From NCBI RefSeq assembly GCF_029309905.1, contig NZ_JARBJP010000003.1:248001-312000 (forward strand): a stretch of DNA of 64,000 nucleotides. The letters run 5' to 3'. Source of the stretch: Brytella acorum (GTDB taxonomy: Bacteria; Pseudomonadota; Alphaproteobacteria; Acetobacterales; Acetobacteraceae). Under the pieces are notes generated by a model. It did not search any database. It was not told the origin of the DNA and worked only from the letters and a program-made list of their open reading frames with translations. The position numbers and the translations under genes were made by a program. Below are positions 36,737 through 45,669 of this stretch, one piece after another. Each line of letters starts with the position of its first letter. The stretch's first letter is position 1.

Positions 36737-37047
36737 AAGATTTCTCCTCATACATCATATAATATACGATATACAATCTTAGATTGCGGCTCAGTTCAGG
36801 AAACGCCGTCCAACAGCAAAAGTAGCGTTTGCCGCAGGTTGCATACTTTCATGATTTCGTCATTCAGATAGGTCATCTAATATAAGCAAGCAACTCATGA
36901 TAGAGAATGAATTTCGAAGAGGCGCGAGGTCTTTTTGTTAAAAATACCGGACGTGGCGATTGTATTCGGCATTTCCGCGCCCAGGACGCTTCCGGCGCAT
37001 GGACATCTTGCCGCAGACGGCAAGATCTACTAAACACGCGATTGTGT
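36737..37047. other. Intergenic region between regulator gene and tRNA-Arg
   Basis: A 311-base stretch without a convincing gene. The part next to the regulator (36750-36785) is very AT-rich and probably its promoter on the minus strand. At 37005-37026 lies a perfect 9-bp inverted repeat, ATCTTGCCG-CAGA-CGGCAAGAT, directly upstream of the tRNA. TACTAA at 37028-37033 is a possible -10 for the tRNA, with the inverted repeat covering the -35 zone. An open frame crossing this region and the tRNA is not credible. Confidence 0.4.
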
Positions 37048-37359
37048 GTCCGCGTAGCTCAGCAGGATAGAGCACAGGATTCCTGGTTCCAAATTGGGCG
37101 TCATGATCGGAAACGTCATGACGGATCCGCTCAAATTCGGGGAACGCTCACGGTCGCGAGACCCTGCCAATCCCGAGCCAAGCCTGTTCCGGCAGGAAGG
37201 TGTAGAGACTGTATGGGTGGCACCTGTCGGCGCGATGCCTATGGTGAAGAGACAGTCCAGACCACGAACGGACGTTGCTTTTTGACGCAATGCCCGGCGG
37301 CGAAAGTCGAAGTGGTATGAATCCTGGGGCCGTGGGTTCGAATCCCGCCGCGGACACCA
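37048..37359 (+). tRNA. tRNA-Arg(CCU), interrupted by a group I intron
   Basis: The 5' exon (37048-37084) and 3' exon (37320-37359) join to a complete 77-nt tRNA. The acceptor stem is GTCCGCG/CGCGGAC, the D stem GCTC/GAGC, the anticodon stem CAGGA/TCCTG with loop TTCCTAA, the variable loop GGGCC, and the T arm GTGGG-TTCGAAT-CCCGC. The discriminator A and an encoded CCA follow. The anticodon CCT at 37082-37084 reads AGG. The intron sits exactly between U36 and A37. All stems are perfect except one T-G pair in the T stem, so the spliced gene looks functional. Confidence 0.95.
37085..37319 (+). ncRNA. Group I self-splicing intron (IC3-like) in tRNA-Arg(CCU)
   Basis: A 235-nt intron without an ORF. 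The 5' exon ends in U and the intron in G (37319), as group I splicing requires. The guide GGG (37096-37098) pairs with the anticodon CCU to form P1. P2 is CGTCATGA/TCATGACG (37099-37106 with 37116-37123). P3 is CCGCTC/GGGTGG (37127-37132 with 37215-37220). P4 is 37136-37142 with 37171-37177. P7 is GACT/AGTC (37207-37210 with 37254-37257). Core strings TCAAATTCGG, CGAGCCAAGC, GGTGTAGAGACT and CTATGGTGAAG closely match my memory of the Azoarcus tRNA-Ile intron. The same class is known in Agrobacterium tRNA-Arg(CCU). Confidence 0.93.
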
Positions 37360-37393
37360 ACACATCGCGCCTGAACGTATCTCGAGATACCCC

Positions 37394-38023
37394 TCAGTTT
37401 TCTCGGAATTTCAGCAGAACGATTCCGAAACCCACGAAAATACCACCAGTCACACGATTGAAGATCCGACTGATTGTCGGTCGCTCGAGATAATGTGAAA
37501 TCGAACGCCCGCCCCAGGCGTAAACGAAATACCAAAACGACTCGATGATCAGGAAGGTCCCTACGAGCACAATGAACTGAGGGGCTTTCGGAGCGTGAGA
37601 ATTGACAAACTGCGGCAAGAACGCCGCAGCGAAAAGCAGTGACTTGGGATTGCTGATTCCAATGCTGAAGCCGCCACGAAACAGGCGCCAGCCCCGCATG
37701 GAACGCGGAGGCTCTACCCGCCCGACGTCAATCGGCGCCTCATTCGTCCGCCAAGCCTTGACGCCGAGAAAAATCAGATAGGCAGCGCCGACATAACGCA
37801 GCACTTCGAACGCTCCCGGCACCGCCAGAAGCAGCGCGGTCAATCCAAGTGCCGAAGCCGACAGAATCATGCAAAGGGCGGAAAGACAGCCTGCCATGGC
37901 GATCGTCGTCTGCCGGACTCCCACCAGCACGCTGCGTGACAGGATGTGCAGCATATTGGGGCCGGGCGTCGCGGAGAGGAGAAAGACGGCGGTTACGAAC
38001 AACCACCAGTTCTGAAACGTCAT
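37394..38023 (-). CDS. LysE/RhtB-family exporter
   Basis: Inner-membrane exporter of amino acids or related metabolites. It has 209 residues with about six hydrophobic segments and the family N-terminus FLLSATPGPNMLHILSRSV. The GGFSIGISNPKSLLF segment is also typical. The specific substrate cannot be told from sequence. It converges on the tRNA-Arg gene, whose 3' end is 34 bases away. crcB lies 88 bases upstream on the same strand. Confidence 0.9.
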   Translation of the reverse strand: MTFQNWWLFVTAVFLLSATPGPNMLHILSRSVLVGVRQTTIAMAGCLSALCMILSASALGLTALLLAVPGAFEVLRYVGAAYLIFLGVKAWRTNEAPIDVGRVEPPRSMRGWRLFRGGFSIGISNPKSLLFAAAFLPQFVNSHAPKAPQFIVLVGTFLIIESFWYFVYAWGGRSISHYLERPTISRIFNRVTGGIFVGFGIVLLKFREN

Positions 38024-38111
38024 CTGGCGCCTTTGAATTCCCGTTTACCATGCTTCTGTTGCGTACGAAAAACGTACCGCTCATTTTTCGACAGAGCAAG
38101 CGCCTGCCCGC

Positions 38112-38549
38112 TCATTCGTCGGATGCGGAAAACGGGACATTCGTCGCATACATGTGATTGATGGCCTGTGCCGCGAGATAGCCTGCCGTCACGCTTGCCA
38201 TACACAGGCCAACCGAGAGACCGATATTCATGAGAGCCCGTAAGGGTGTGCCATTGCGAAGCAGATCGAGCGTCTGGAGGCTGAAAGACGAGAACGTCGT
38301 ATATCCCCCGCACAGCCCCACCATGAAAACCAGCCTCGCCGTCTCGGGCGCTTGAAGCCGCGCACCGGAAACCGTCAGAGCGCCGAACAGGGCGATCGCG
38401 AACGAGCCCGTCACATTGATCACGATGGTTCCCCAGGGCAGCGTCTGGCTCCAGCGCGCCAGCGCCAGACCGATCCAATATCGCATGACCGTTCCAACCG
38501 CGCCTCCAAGCGCGATGGCGAAAGTTGTCAGCATATTCGGCGCCGTCAT
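38112..38549 (-). CDS. crcB: CrcB/Fluc fluoride channel
   Basis: Small dual-topology membrane protein that lets fluoride leave the cell. It is 145 residues with four membrane helices. The signatures are [11 protein letters not shown] at the N-terminus, [11 protein letters not shown] in the second helix (the Asn that lines the pore), and [10 protein letters not shown] carrying the phenylalanine box. A GGAGACAGG site precedes the ATG. No fluoride riboswitch could be made to fit in the upstream sequence. Confidence 0.93.
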   Translation of the reverse strand: MTAPNMLTTFAIALGGAVGTVMRYWIGLALARWSQTLPWGTIVINVTGSFAIALFGALTVSGARLQAPETARLVFMVGLCGGYTTFSSFSLQTLDLLRNGTPLRALMNIGLSVGLCMASVTAGYLAAQAINHMYATNVPFSASDE

Positions 38550-38624
38550 TCCTGTCTCCGTTCTTGCCGCCAGCTACCATCAACGGTCACGACGACGCGC
38601 ATTCGTCCACGAGCTCGCGAGAGC

Positions 38625-38912
38625 TCAAAATGAAACGGACGGCGCGACCAGCGCGGGCGCGGCCAAAGCGTGAATGAGGACAATGACAAGGAGAACAGCG
38701 ATCATAATGCCGAAAAACCGGCCGAAAATCCTGAGGGCAAGCACGACGAGCGCCAGAAGGAGAAGAGCCAGAAGAGCCGTCTGGGCCTGTCCTCCTATAC
38801 CGATCCGCTGAAGGGCCTCGCGCGCCACGTATTCAATGGACGCGATGGACGCGACGATCAGGCTGAACAAGCCGACGAGAAGCCCGACGAGCACGTTGAA
38901 AAGGTGTTCCAT
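38625..38912 (-). CDS. Small hydrophobic membrane protein, unknown function
   Basis: A 95-residue protein starting MEHLFNVLVGLLVGLF, with two or three hydrophobic helices (about 5-27 and 45-85) and almost no charged residues beyond a short RIFGRFFG linker. The ATG at 38912 is chosen because the hydrophobic segment begins there; the reading frame extends far upstream but overlaps the phosphatase gene. It lies 75 bases before crcB on the same strand. No family is recognised; gene status rests on the membrane pattern. Confidence 0.5.
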   Translation of the reverse strand: MEHLFNVLVGLLVGLFSLIVASIASIEYVAREALQRIGIGGQAQTALLALLLLALVVLALRIFGRFFGIMIAVLLVIVLIHALAAPALVAPSVSF

Positions 38913-39046
38913 GACCGCAATTTCATCCTGATCGCGACGCGCCGCATCGCCCCGATCCCGCTGGTAGTTATTTTCTTTCCACGCGCATCTTATCTGACAA
39001 AACACGACGACTGACAAAAAACGTTCAGAGAATCGGAGCAGGCCGT

Positions 39047-39523
39047 TTGTCCGACACACCCAGTTTTCTCTTCGTCTGCACAGGCAATATCTGTCGATCG
39101 CCTCTCGCGGAAGGCGCCATGCGCGCTGAAGCCGCACGGCGTGGGCTGACCATCGACATCGATTCAGCCGGAACAGGGGCCTGGCACGTCGGTGACCCGC
39201 CGGACCGTCGGGCACGCGCGACGGCCAGTCGCCACGGCCTCAACATCGACACCTGTGTCGCACGCCAGATCTCCTTGGAAGATTTTGACCGCTTCAGTCA
39301 TATTCTCGCGCTCGACGAGAGCCATCGTCGGGTCTTGCTGCGATTGGCTCCCCGATCCGCATACGCGAAAATATCATTGCTGCTTGACCACGTCGCCGAC
39401 CGCCGCGGTGAGGACGTCGAAGACCCATATTATGAAACCGAGGCGGCTTTCGAGACCGTCTGGCGGGACGTCTCCGAGGCCTGTCGCTGCCTCGCTTCGC
39501 GGACTTTCGACGGAAACGACTGA
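39047..39523 (+). CDS. Low-molecular-weight protein tyrosine phosphatase
   Basis: A 158-residue cysteine-dependent phosphatase. The P-loop is C11-TGNIC-R17-S, with the nucleophile Cys11, and the general acid is in the DPYYE segment near the C-terminus. The start is TTG at 39047, with GGAGCAGG just upstream; no ATG gives the P-loop at the correct distance. Enzymes of this type often regulate polysaccharide export with tyrosine kinases, but no such kinase is nearby, so the substrate is unknown. Confidence 0.9.
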   Translation: MSDTPSFLFVCTGNICRSPLAEGAMRAEAARRGLTIDIDSAGTGAWHVGDPPDRRARATASRHGLNIDTCVARQISLEDFDRFSHILALDESHRRVLLRLAPRSAYAKISLLLDHVADRRGEDVEDPYYETEAAFETVWRDVSEACRCLASRTFDGND

Positions 39524-39687
39524 GCCTGAACGGCAGACGATACTAAATGCAGCCCTTCAAATACACGTTGAGACTTCGTCAAACCCTATGACGGGGGCTT
39601 TGTCCCGACGCGGACAAGCGCTACGTCATGAATCGTGATCGATCGCGTCGGCCCGGCTCCGGCGCTTTCCGGAGAAGGGCAGCACCC

Positions 39688-40632
39688 ATGACATCCACGG
39701 CAACGTCAAAACCCGATATCCTCATGATCGACCCGATGCCAGACGACATCACCCAGCGGCTGGCCGACCATTTCACGCTCCATCGTTATCGGGGAATGGA
39801 CGCGCTCGGGCCGGTCGCATCGTCCATACGCGGCGTCACCACCGGCGGGGGCGCTGGCCTGAAACCCGAGATCATGGCGGCCCTGCCTCATCTCGAGATC
39901 ATTTCCGTCAACGGAGTCGGCACGGACCAAATCGATCTCGTGGAGGCCAAGCGGCGCGGAATCCGCGTCGCCACCACACAGGGCGTTCTGGACGACGACG
40001 TCGCGGATATGGCGATCGGTCTCATGATTGACGTCATGCGCGGCATTTCAGCGAATGATCGGTTCGTCAGGGCGGGGCACTGGGGAAAACTGCCAGTTCC
40101 AAACTCTCATGCCTTGACGGGGAAAAAAGTTGGCATCGTAGGATTCGGCCAGATCGGCTCGATCATCGCCGAACGGGCGGACGCTCTGCGTATGGCCGTT
40201 GCCTACTATGCGCGTCACAGGAAAGATGGCGTCTCCTATCCGTATTTCGACTCCATCGTCGCCCTCGCCGATCACGTGGACGTACTGATTCTCGCCGTTC
40301 CAGGAACCCCCGAAACACGCAACATGGTCAATCGTGCCGTGATCGACGCACTGGGTCCGAACGGATATCTCATCAATATCGCGCGCGGCAGCGTCGTCGA
40401 CGAGCCCGAACTGGTGGCGGCCCTGACGGAAAAGCGGATCGCAGGAGCGGGGCTGGACGTCTTCGTCGACGAACCGCATGTACCAGAAGCGCTTCTGGCG
40501 CTCGATAACGTCGTTCTTCAGGCTCATCGTGGCACATCGACCGTCGAGGTCCGCACGGCGATGGGCCATCTCGTCATCGATAATCTTCTCGCCCAGTTCG
40601 CCGGAAAACCTTTACTTACCCCCGTCATCTGA
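39688..40632 (+). CDS. 2-hydroxyacid dehydrogenase (glyoxylate/hydroxypyruvate reductase-like)
   Basis: NAD(P)H-dependent reductase of 2-oxoacids. The ATG at 39688 with a GGAG site gives 314 residues; an earlier ATG at 39628 adds 20 unconserved residues. The nucleotide-binding loop is GIVGFGQIGS. The catalytic triad is Arg in NIARGSVVDE, Glu in DVFVDEPHVPE and His in QAHRGTST. The best guess is a hydroxypyruvate/glyoxylate reductase (GhrB/GyaR side of the family), though the exact substrate is not determinable. Confidence 0.88.
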   Translation: MTSTATSKPDILMIDPMPDDITQRLADHFTLHRYRGMDALGPVASSIRGVTTGGGAGLKPEIMAALPHLEIISVNGVGTDQIDLVEAKRRGIRVATTQGVLDDDVADMAIGLMIDVMRGISANDRFVRAGHWGKLPVPNSHALTGKKVGIVGFGQIGSIIAERADALRMAVAYYARHRKDGVSYPYFDSIVALADHVDVLILAVPGTPETRNMVNRAVIDALGPNGYLINIARGSVVDEPELVAALTEKRIAGAGLDVFVDEPHVPEALLALDNVVLQAHRGTSTVEVRTAMGHLVIDNLLAQFAGKPLLTPVI

Positions 40633-40764
40633 CGACGTTCATCCGTGGGAGCCTCGCCCGGCGCTCACCCTGGGGCGACCCGTCAACCATCGATTTACTT
40701 TTTCATGCGCATGGTTGGCGGAAGGCGGATGCCCAGCAGCGTCTCCACAGGAAGGAACCGGACG

Positions 40765-41082
40765 ATGTCCCTCTCGGCCCACGCATCCCTATTGTCACCG
40801 CGTTCACATGGCTCAGCGACGGGCGGCGTCACGACGCAGCCATTGCATTCGCCCCGGATCATTTCCGGCACACGTGACTTCACCAGCGAACTGAACGCAA
40901 CCACGGCGCAGAGCCAGCCGACCTCCAGCACATCGCAAACTATCAGTTCGAATGGTCAGGGTTCTCTGCTGAACGCACTCTACTCAGCGCTTTCGGCGTC
41001 GCATGCCCATAATGAGACCAACTCGGCGGCAAGCGCCGTCACGTACATGCAGACCGGGATCAAAACCGCAGATACCTTCTGA
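40765..41082 (+). CDS. Hypothetical Ser/Thr-rich protein
   Basis: A 105-residue reading frame starting MSLSAHASLLSPRSH after a GGAAGGA site. The first two thirds are rich in Ser, Thr, Gln and Asn and probably disordered; the C-terminal part (LLNALYSALSASHAHNETN) could form a helix. There is no signal peptide, membrane helix or known motif. It lies between the dehydrogenase and uvrA on the same strand. Gene status is uncertain, resting mainly on the ribosome-binding site. Confidence 0.4.
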   Translation: MSLSAHASLLSPRSHGSATGGVTTQPLHSPRIISGTRDFTSELNATTAQSQPTSSTSQTISSNGQGSLLNALYSALSASHAHNETNSAASAVTYMQTGIKTADTF

Positions 41083-41222
41083 AGCGTCAGTCTCTCAAGG
41101 CGAACACGGGCAGAAACGAAACGTGAACCCGTCAAGAGGTGGACAAGACGGGAACGATCCCTACATGGTGCGGGACAGCCGCGTTTCGCGCGGCCCCTCA
41201 TGACAGAGACCCGCCAGAAACG

Positions 41223-44138
41223 ATGTCCGATCCCTTCAAGCATGCGATCCGCGTCCGCGGCGCCCGCGTCCATAATCTGAAAAACATCGACGCCGATATC
41301 CCGCGTGACGCGCTGACCGTCATCACCGGTCTGTCGGGATCAGGGAAATCCTCACTGGCTTTCGACACGATCTACGCCGAAGGCCAGAGGCGCTACGTCG
41401 AAAGTCTTTCGGCCTATGCGCGCCAGTTTCTCGAACTGATGGGCAAGCCCGATGTCGACTCGATCGAAGGGCTGTCACCCGCCATTTCGATCGAGCAGAA
41501 AACCACTTCGAAAAATCCGCGCTCGACTGTGGGCACCATCACCGAAATCCACGACTATATGCGCCTGCTATGGGCGCGGGCAGGCGTTCCCTATTCGCCG
41601 GCGACAGGCCTGCCCATCGAGGCGCAGACGATCAGCCAGATGGTCGATCGGGTCATGGCGCTTCCAGAAGGCACGCGGCTGATGCTGCTCTCACCCGTCA
41701 TTCGCGACCGCAAAGGCGAATATCGCAAGGAACTGGCCGAGTTGCAGCGCAAGGGCTTCGCCCGCGTGAAGATCGACGGCGAACTCTACGACATCGGAGA
41801 CGCTCCGGATCTCAACCGGAAGCTGCGGCACACGCTCGAGGTCGTTGTTGATCGCGTCGTGGTCAAGCCTGGCATCGAAACGCGGCTCGCCGACAGCTTC
41901 GAGACAGCCATCGCCCTGTCCGATGGTCTTGCCTACGCGGAAGACGTTCAGCGCGAAGGGAGCGAAACCGAAAAGCTCCACATGGTCTTTTCGGCCAAGT
42001 TTGCCTGTCCGGTCAGCGGCTTCACGCTCGAAGAAATCGAGCCGCGCCTGTTCTCGTTCAATGCGCCGATGGGCGCGTGTCCCGCCTGTGACGGGATCGG
42101 CACCGAAACGCATTTCGACGTCAATCTGGTCTTGCCGGACGAACGCCTGTCGCTGGCTCAGGGGGCCATCGCGCCCTGGGCGGACGCCAAGACACCATGG
42201 TTCGACCAGACGCTGGAAGCCATCGCCAAGCATTTCGGCGAGTCCATGAAGACGCCCTGGCACAAGCTGAAGCTCCAGACCCGCGAAACGCTTCTCGACG
42301 GCGCGCCGGTGCCCATCGAGTTCACTTATCGCGACGACCGGCGGGCATATTCGATCACCAAACCCTTCGAGGGCGTGCTGAACAATCTGCGCCGTCGCGC
42401 AGCCGAAACCGACAGTGTCTGGGTACGGGAAGAACTTTCACGCTATCAGTCAGACCAGCCCTGTCATGTCTGCCACGGCGCACGCCTGAGACCGGAAGCG
42501 CTTTGCGTACGCGTCAACGATTTCAACATCGCGCAAGCGTCCGACCTCACCATCCGTCGGGCGCTGGCGTGGTTCTCGACCGTCGAGGCGTCCCTGACAC
42601 CCCAGCGCGCCGAAATCGCACGTCGCATCCTGCGCGAAATCACCGATCGCCTGCATTTCCTCAACGACGTCGGCCTCGACTATCTGACGCTCTCGCGCGG
42701 CTCCGCCACGCTTTCGGGCGGCGAGAGCCAGCGCATCCGCCTCGCGTCCCAAATCGGCTCCGGGCTGACGGGCGTGCTTTATGTGCTCGACGAACCTTCG
42801 ATCGGGCTGCACCAGCGCGACAATGAACGTCTGCTCGGCACGCTTGAGCGCCTCAAGAAACTGGGCAACACGGTCATCGTCGTCGAGCACGATGAGGACG
42901 CCATCCGGGCGGCGGACTGGCTGATCGACATGGGACCGGGGGCGGGTTCTCATGGTGGCCAGGTCGTCGCTGTGGGCACACCCGCCGAAGTCGCGCAGAA
43001 CACCGCCAGCATTACAGGTGATTACCTCTCGGGCCGCCGCGCCATTCCGCTTCCCGCGCAGCGCCGCCCCGTGGATGCCGCTCGCATGCTGACACTGCGC
43101 GGGGCGACAGGGAACAACCTGCACGATGTGACGGCGAACTTCCCGCTAGGCTGTTTTGTCGCCGTCACCGGCGTCTCCGGCGGCGGCAAGTCCACGCTCG
43201 TCATCGACACGCTCTACAAGGCCCTGTCGCGTCAACTCATGGGGTCTGGGGCAACACCCCTGCCCTATCGCGCGATCGACGGCATGGAGCAGCTCGACAA
43301 GATCATCGAGATCGACCAGTCCCCGATCGGTCGCACGCCGCGCTCCAACCCGGCCACTTACACGGATCTCTTCGCCCCGATCCGGGACTGGTTCGCCGAA
43401 ATGCCCGAAGCGAAGGCACGCGGTTACAAACCCGGTCGTTTCTCGTTCAACGTCAAGGGCGGCCGTTGCGAAGCGTGTCAGGGTGACGGCGTCCTGAAGA
43501 TCGAGATGCATTTTCTGCCCGACGTGTACGTGACATGCGCGACCTGCAAGGGACAGCGCTACAATCGCGAGACGCTCGACGTGAAGTTCCGGGGCAAATC
43601 GATTGCCGACGTGCTGGCCATGACCGTGGACGAAGCCCTGCCGTTCTTCCACGCGGTGCCGCGCATCCGCGATCGCCTCGCCATTCTGCAACAGGTCGGT
43701 CTCGGCTACGTCACGCTCGGCCAGCAGGCCACCACGCTCTCCGGCGGGGAAGCGCAACGCGTCAAACTGTCCAAGGAACTCGCCAAGCGCGCCACCGGGC
43801 GCACGCTCTACATTCTCGACGAACCCACGACGGGGCTTCATATCGAGGATGTCCGCAAGCTGCTGGAAGTGCTTCACGCTCTGGTGGAGCAAGGCAACAC
43901 GATCGTCGTCATCGAGCATAATCTCGATGTCATCAAGACGGCCGACTGGCTGATCGATATCGGTCCCGAAGGGGGCGAAGGGGGCGGCCGCGTGGTGGTG
44001 GAAGGACGGCCGGAAGATATCGCGGCCTGTCCGGACAGCCATACCGGACGGTTTCTGCGCCCGATGCTGGCGCGGACCGAACCCGTTCCTTCTCCGAAGC
44101 CCAGGAAAACCCGGCGGAAGACATCAGCGGCCGTTTAA
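41223..44138 (+). CDS. uvrA: UvrABC excinuclease subunit A
   Basis: Damage-sensing ATPase of nucleotide excision repair. The ATG at 41223 ([20 protein letters not shown]) gives 971 residues. It has two ABC modules with Walker A motifs ([10 protein letters not shown] at about 36, [10 protein letters not shown] near 650), signature motifs [12 protein letters not shown] and [12 protein letters not shown], and the C-terminal zinc finger CEACQGDG...CATCKG. The first zinc module reads CPVSG...CPAC, with serine at one usual cysteine position. Complete. Confidence 0.97.
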   Translation: MSDPFKHAIRVRGARVHNLKNIDADIPRDALTVITGLSGSGKSSLAFDTIYAEGQRRYVESLSAYARQFLELMGKPDVDSIEGLSPAISIEQKTTSKNPRSTVGTITEIHDYMRLLWARAGVPYSPATGLPIEAQTISQMVDRVMALPEGTRLMLLSPVIRDRKGEYRKELAELQRKGFARVKIDGELYDIGDAPDLNRKLRHTLEVVVDRVVVKPGIETRLADSFETAIALSDGLAYAEDVQREGSETEKLHMVFSAKFACPVSGFTLEEIEPRLFSFNAPMGACPACDGIGTETHFDVNLVLPDERLSLAQGAIAPWADAKTPWFDQTLEAIAKHFGESMKTPWHKLKLQTRETLLDGAPVPIEFTYRDDRRAYSITKPFEGVLNNLRRRAAETDSVWVREELSRYQSDQPCHVCHGARLRPEALCVRVNDFNIAQASDLTIRRALAWFSTVEASLTPQRAEIARRILREITDRLHFLNDVGLDYLTLSRGSATLSGGESQRIRLASQIGSGLTGVLYVLDEPSIGLHQRDNERLLGTLERLKKLGNTVIVVEHDEDAIRAADWLIDMGPGAGSHGGQVVAVGTPAEVAQNTASITGDYLSGRRAIPLPAQRRPVDAARMLTLRGATGNNLHDVTANFPLGCFVAVTGVSGGGKSTLVIDTLYKALSRQLMGSGATPLPYRAIDGMEQLDKIIEIDQSPIGRTPRSNPATYTDLFAPIRDWFAEMPEAKARGYKPGRFSFNVKGGRCEACQGDGVLKIEMHFLPDVYVTCATCKGQRYNRETLDVKFRGKSIADVLAMTVDEALPFFHAVPRIRDRLAILQQVGLGYVTLGQQATTLSGGEAQRVKLSKELAKRATGRTLYILDEPTTGLHIEDVRKLLEVLHALVEQGNTIVVIEHNLDVIKTADWLIDIGPEGGEGGGRVVVEGRPEDIAACPDSHTGRFLRPMLARTEPVPSPKPRKTRRKTSAAV

Positions 44139-44149
44139 ATCCGCTGATG
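44122..44149 (+). terminator. Hairpin spanning the uvrA stop codon
   Basis: CATCAGCGG (44122-44130) pairs perfectly with CCGCTGATG (44141-44149) across a 10-base loop that contains the uvrA TAA stop. No U-run follows. It may be a Rho-type end or a 3'-end stabiliser for the uvrA mRNA. The intrinsic terminator one would expect between these convergent genes was not found elsewhere in the 114-base gap. Confidence 0.4.
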
Positions 44150-44252
44150 GACGAAGACGCTCGCCATGCGTGAAATGCTTCGGAAAAATTGGGGGCGATC
44201 CGGCGAGCGCCGCCTCCGCCCTGCTCTGGCCTTCCCACTTAGGCCGTCCCGG

Positions 44253-45620
44253 TCAGGCCGTTACGTAAGCGGGCCGTTCGGCGCCGGGCAGCACGCGGTC
44301 TTTCAGGACGCGTTGAATGGTCCGCACCACCTGCTGTCCCGTGATCAAACGTGAGCACTCGAACTGACGGGGCGTGTTCGCATGGCGCGGGCACCACAGG
44401 AAATCCTTGTGGTCAAACTGATGCGCGGCGTCGTTCCAGCATGAATTGCAGGCGTGCCAGTTGATGACGCGATAGGGCGTCTCGAACTCGTTATCGGGAT
44501 GGGTAAAGCCCGAAATCATCACCACAGGCGTACCTGCCGCATGGGCGAGCCACGCCAGACCACTGGAAAGCCCCACGAAAAACGCCGCATGACGCAGCCA
44601 TCGCACACGCTCGGCCAGGGGGCGACTGCCGGTTTCATCTTCCGCTCCGTGTGGAAGATGGTTCCAGACGATGCCCTGCCCATAAACAGGCTTCTGATCG
44701 ATGCATATGACCCGATAACCGCAGCTTTTCAGAAACGACACCACATCTCGCCAGCCGCCGGGATTGTTCCAGTATTTACACTGGGTGCTCGCCTGAACCG
44801 CGATGCAGACATACGGCCCTTCGATCGGGGGCGTCGTATCGGGCACGTTCAGGGCTGGCGGCTTGTCGTTCCACGGATTGATGCCAAGGATATAGGCAGC
44901 CGTCCGATGCAGTCCGACATGACGGAAATCGGTCGGCTGGCGGACGCGATCCTTGTCGGTAAAAAACAGCCCGAGCGCATAGGTCGCATAGAAACGCGCC
45001 GTAAACGCCTTGTCTTCCCGGGCTTCGCCATGAGGCACCAGCGAGAGATGCGGATCCGCCCCATGTACGAGCGGATAGATGGCTTCGGAAACGGTTGCCG
45101 TTACGATGGCGCCGGTCTGGCGGGCAAAGCGTGAAACGGCTGGCAGCCATGCGAGGGTATCGCCCAGCGTGCCCACGGGAATCTGGACGAAAACCTGTCG
45201 TTCACGCAGTTCCATGACGTGGTTCACGACATGCTCGACGGTGCCGTCGGGGGCATGAAACCACACATCGATACCGAACGGTACGAAATACTTCTTGGCG
45301 GATGACACCATGCCGCCCGCTATTTTTGTATCGAAAAGAATATTCCCCGTCTCGGCATCCATGAGACGGATGCGCCATTGTCCGGCGCCTTCCGCCAGCG
45401 TCGGGACAAAAACCCGCGCGCCATCGTTGAAATCGAACCGCACACCGCGATTCGCCTCGACTGTCGCTGGAGCCGGAGGAGAGAGATAGGGATTTTTCGT
45501 CTCGGACGAAGGGGCGGAAGAAGCCGTAGCGCCAGAAGGCTTCATGTCTCCAGAGGGCTTCATCTCTATGGGAGAAGGGCTGTCTGTCACTCTGGTCGCC
45601 GTCTCTTCGCCTTCAGTCAA
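44253..45620 (-). CDS. Autotransporter O-heptosyltransferase (TibC/Aah family)
   Basis: BAHT-family enzyme that heptosylates serines in the strand-loop-strand repeats of autotransporter passenger domains. The protein is 455 residues: a disordered Pro/Ser-rich N-terminus (about 1-50), a beta-rich N-domain, and a GT-B catalytic half with WNNPGGWRDVVSFL and HAAGTPVVMISGF. Four cysteines at 391, 394, 410 and 422 have the CX2C-X15-C-X11-C spacing of the TibC iron finger. No autotransporter or ADP-heptose gene is adjacent, so the acceptor must be encoded elsewhere. Confidence 0.85.
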   Translation of the reverse strand: MTEGEETATRVTDSPSPIEMKPSGDMKPSGATASSAPSSETKNPYLSPPAPATVEANRGVRFDFNDGARVFVPTLAEGAGQWRIRLMDAETGNILFDTKIAGGMVSSAKKYFVPFGIDVWFHAPDGTVEHVVNHVMELRERQVFVQIPVGTLGDTLAWLPAVSRFARQTGAIVTATVSEAIYPLVHGADPHLSLVPHGEAREDKAFTARFYATYALGLFFTDKDRVRQPTDFRHVGLHRTAAYILGINPWNDKPPALNVPDTTPPIEGPYVCIAVQASTQCKYWNNPGGWRDVVSFLKSCGYRVICIDQKPVYGQGIVWNHLPHGAEDETGSRPLAERVRWLRHAAFFVGLSSGLAWLAHAAGTPVVMISGFTHPDNEFETPYRVINWHACNSCWNDAAHQFDHKDFLWCPRHANTPRQFECSRLITGQQVVRTIQRVLKDRVLPGAERPAYVTA

Positions 45621-45669
45621 GTCTTTTCCCCGAGTCTTATGATACCCAACTGAAACGACTTTAATCCGT

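Noticed and set aside
36907-37320. 137-residue open frame crossing the tRNA 5' half and the intron
   Set aside because: It runs through the tRNA exon and conserved ribozyme core, so it is chance coding of structured RNA.
38550-38624. Possible fluoride riboswitch upstream of crcB
   Set aside because: A GATGG-like string is present, but the remaining conserved bases and pseudoknot partner are not, and only about 30 bases separate it from the start codon.
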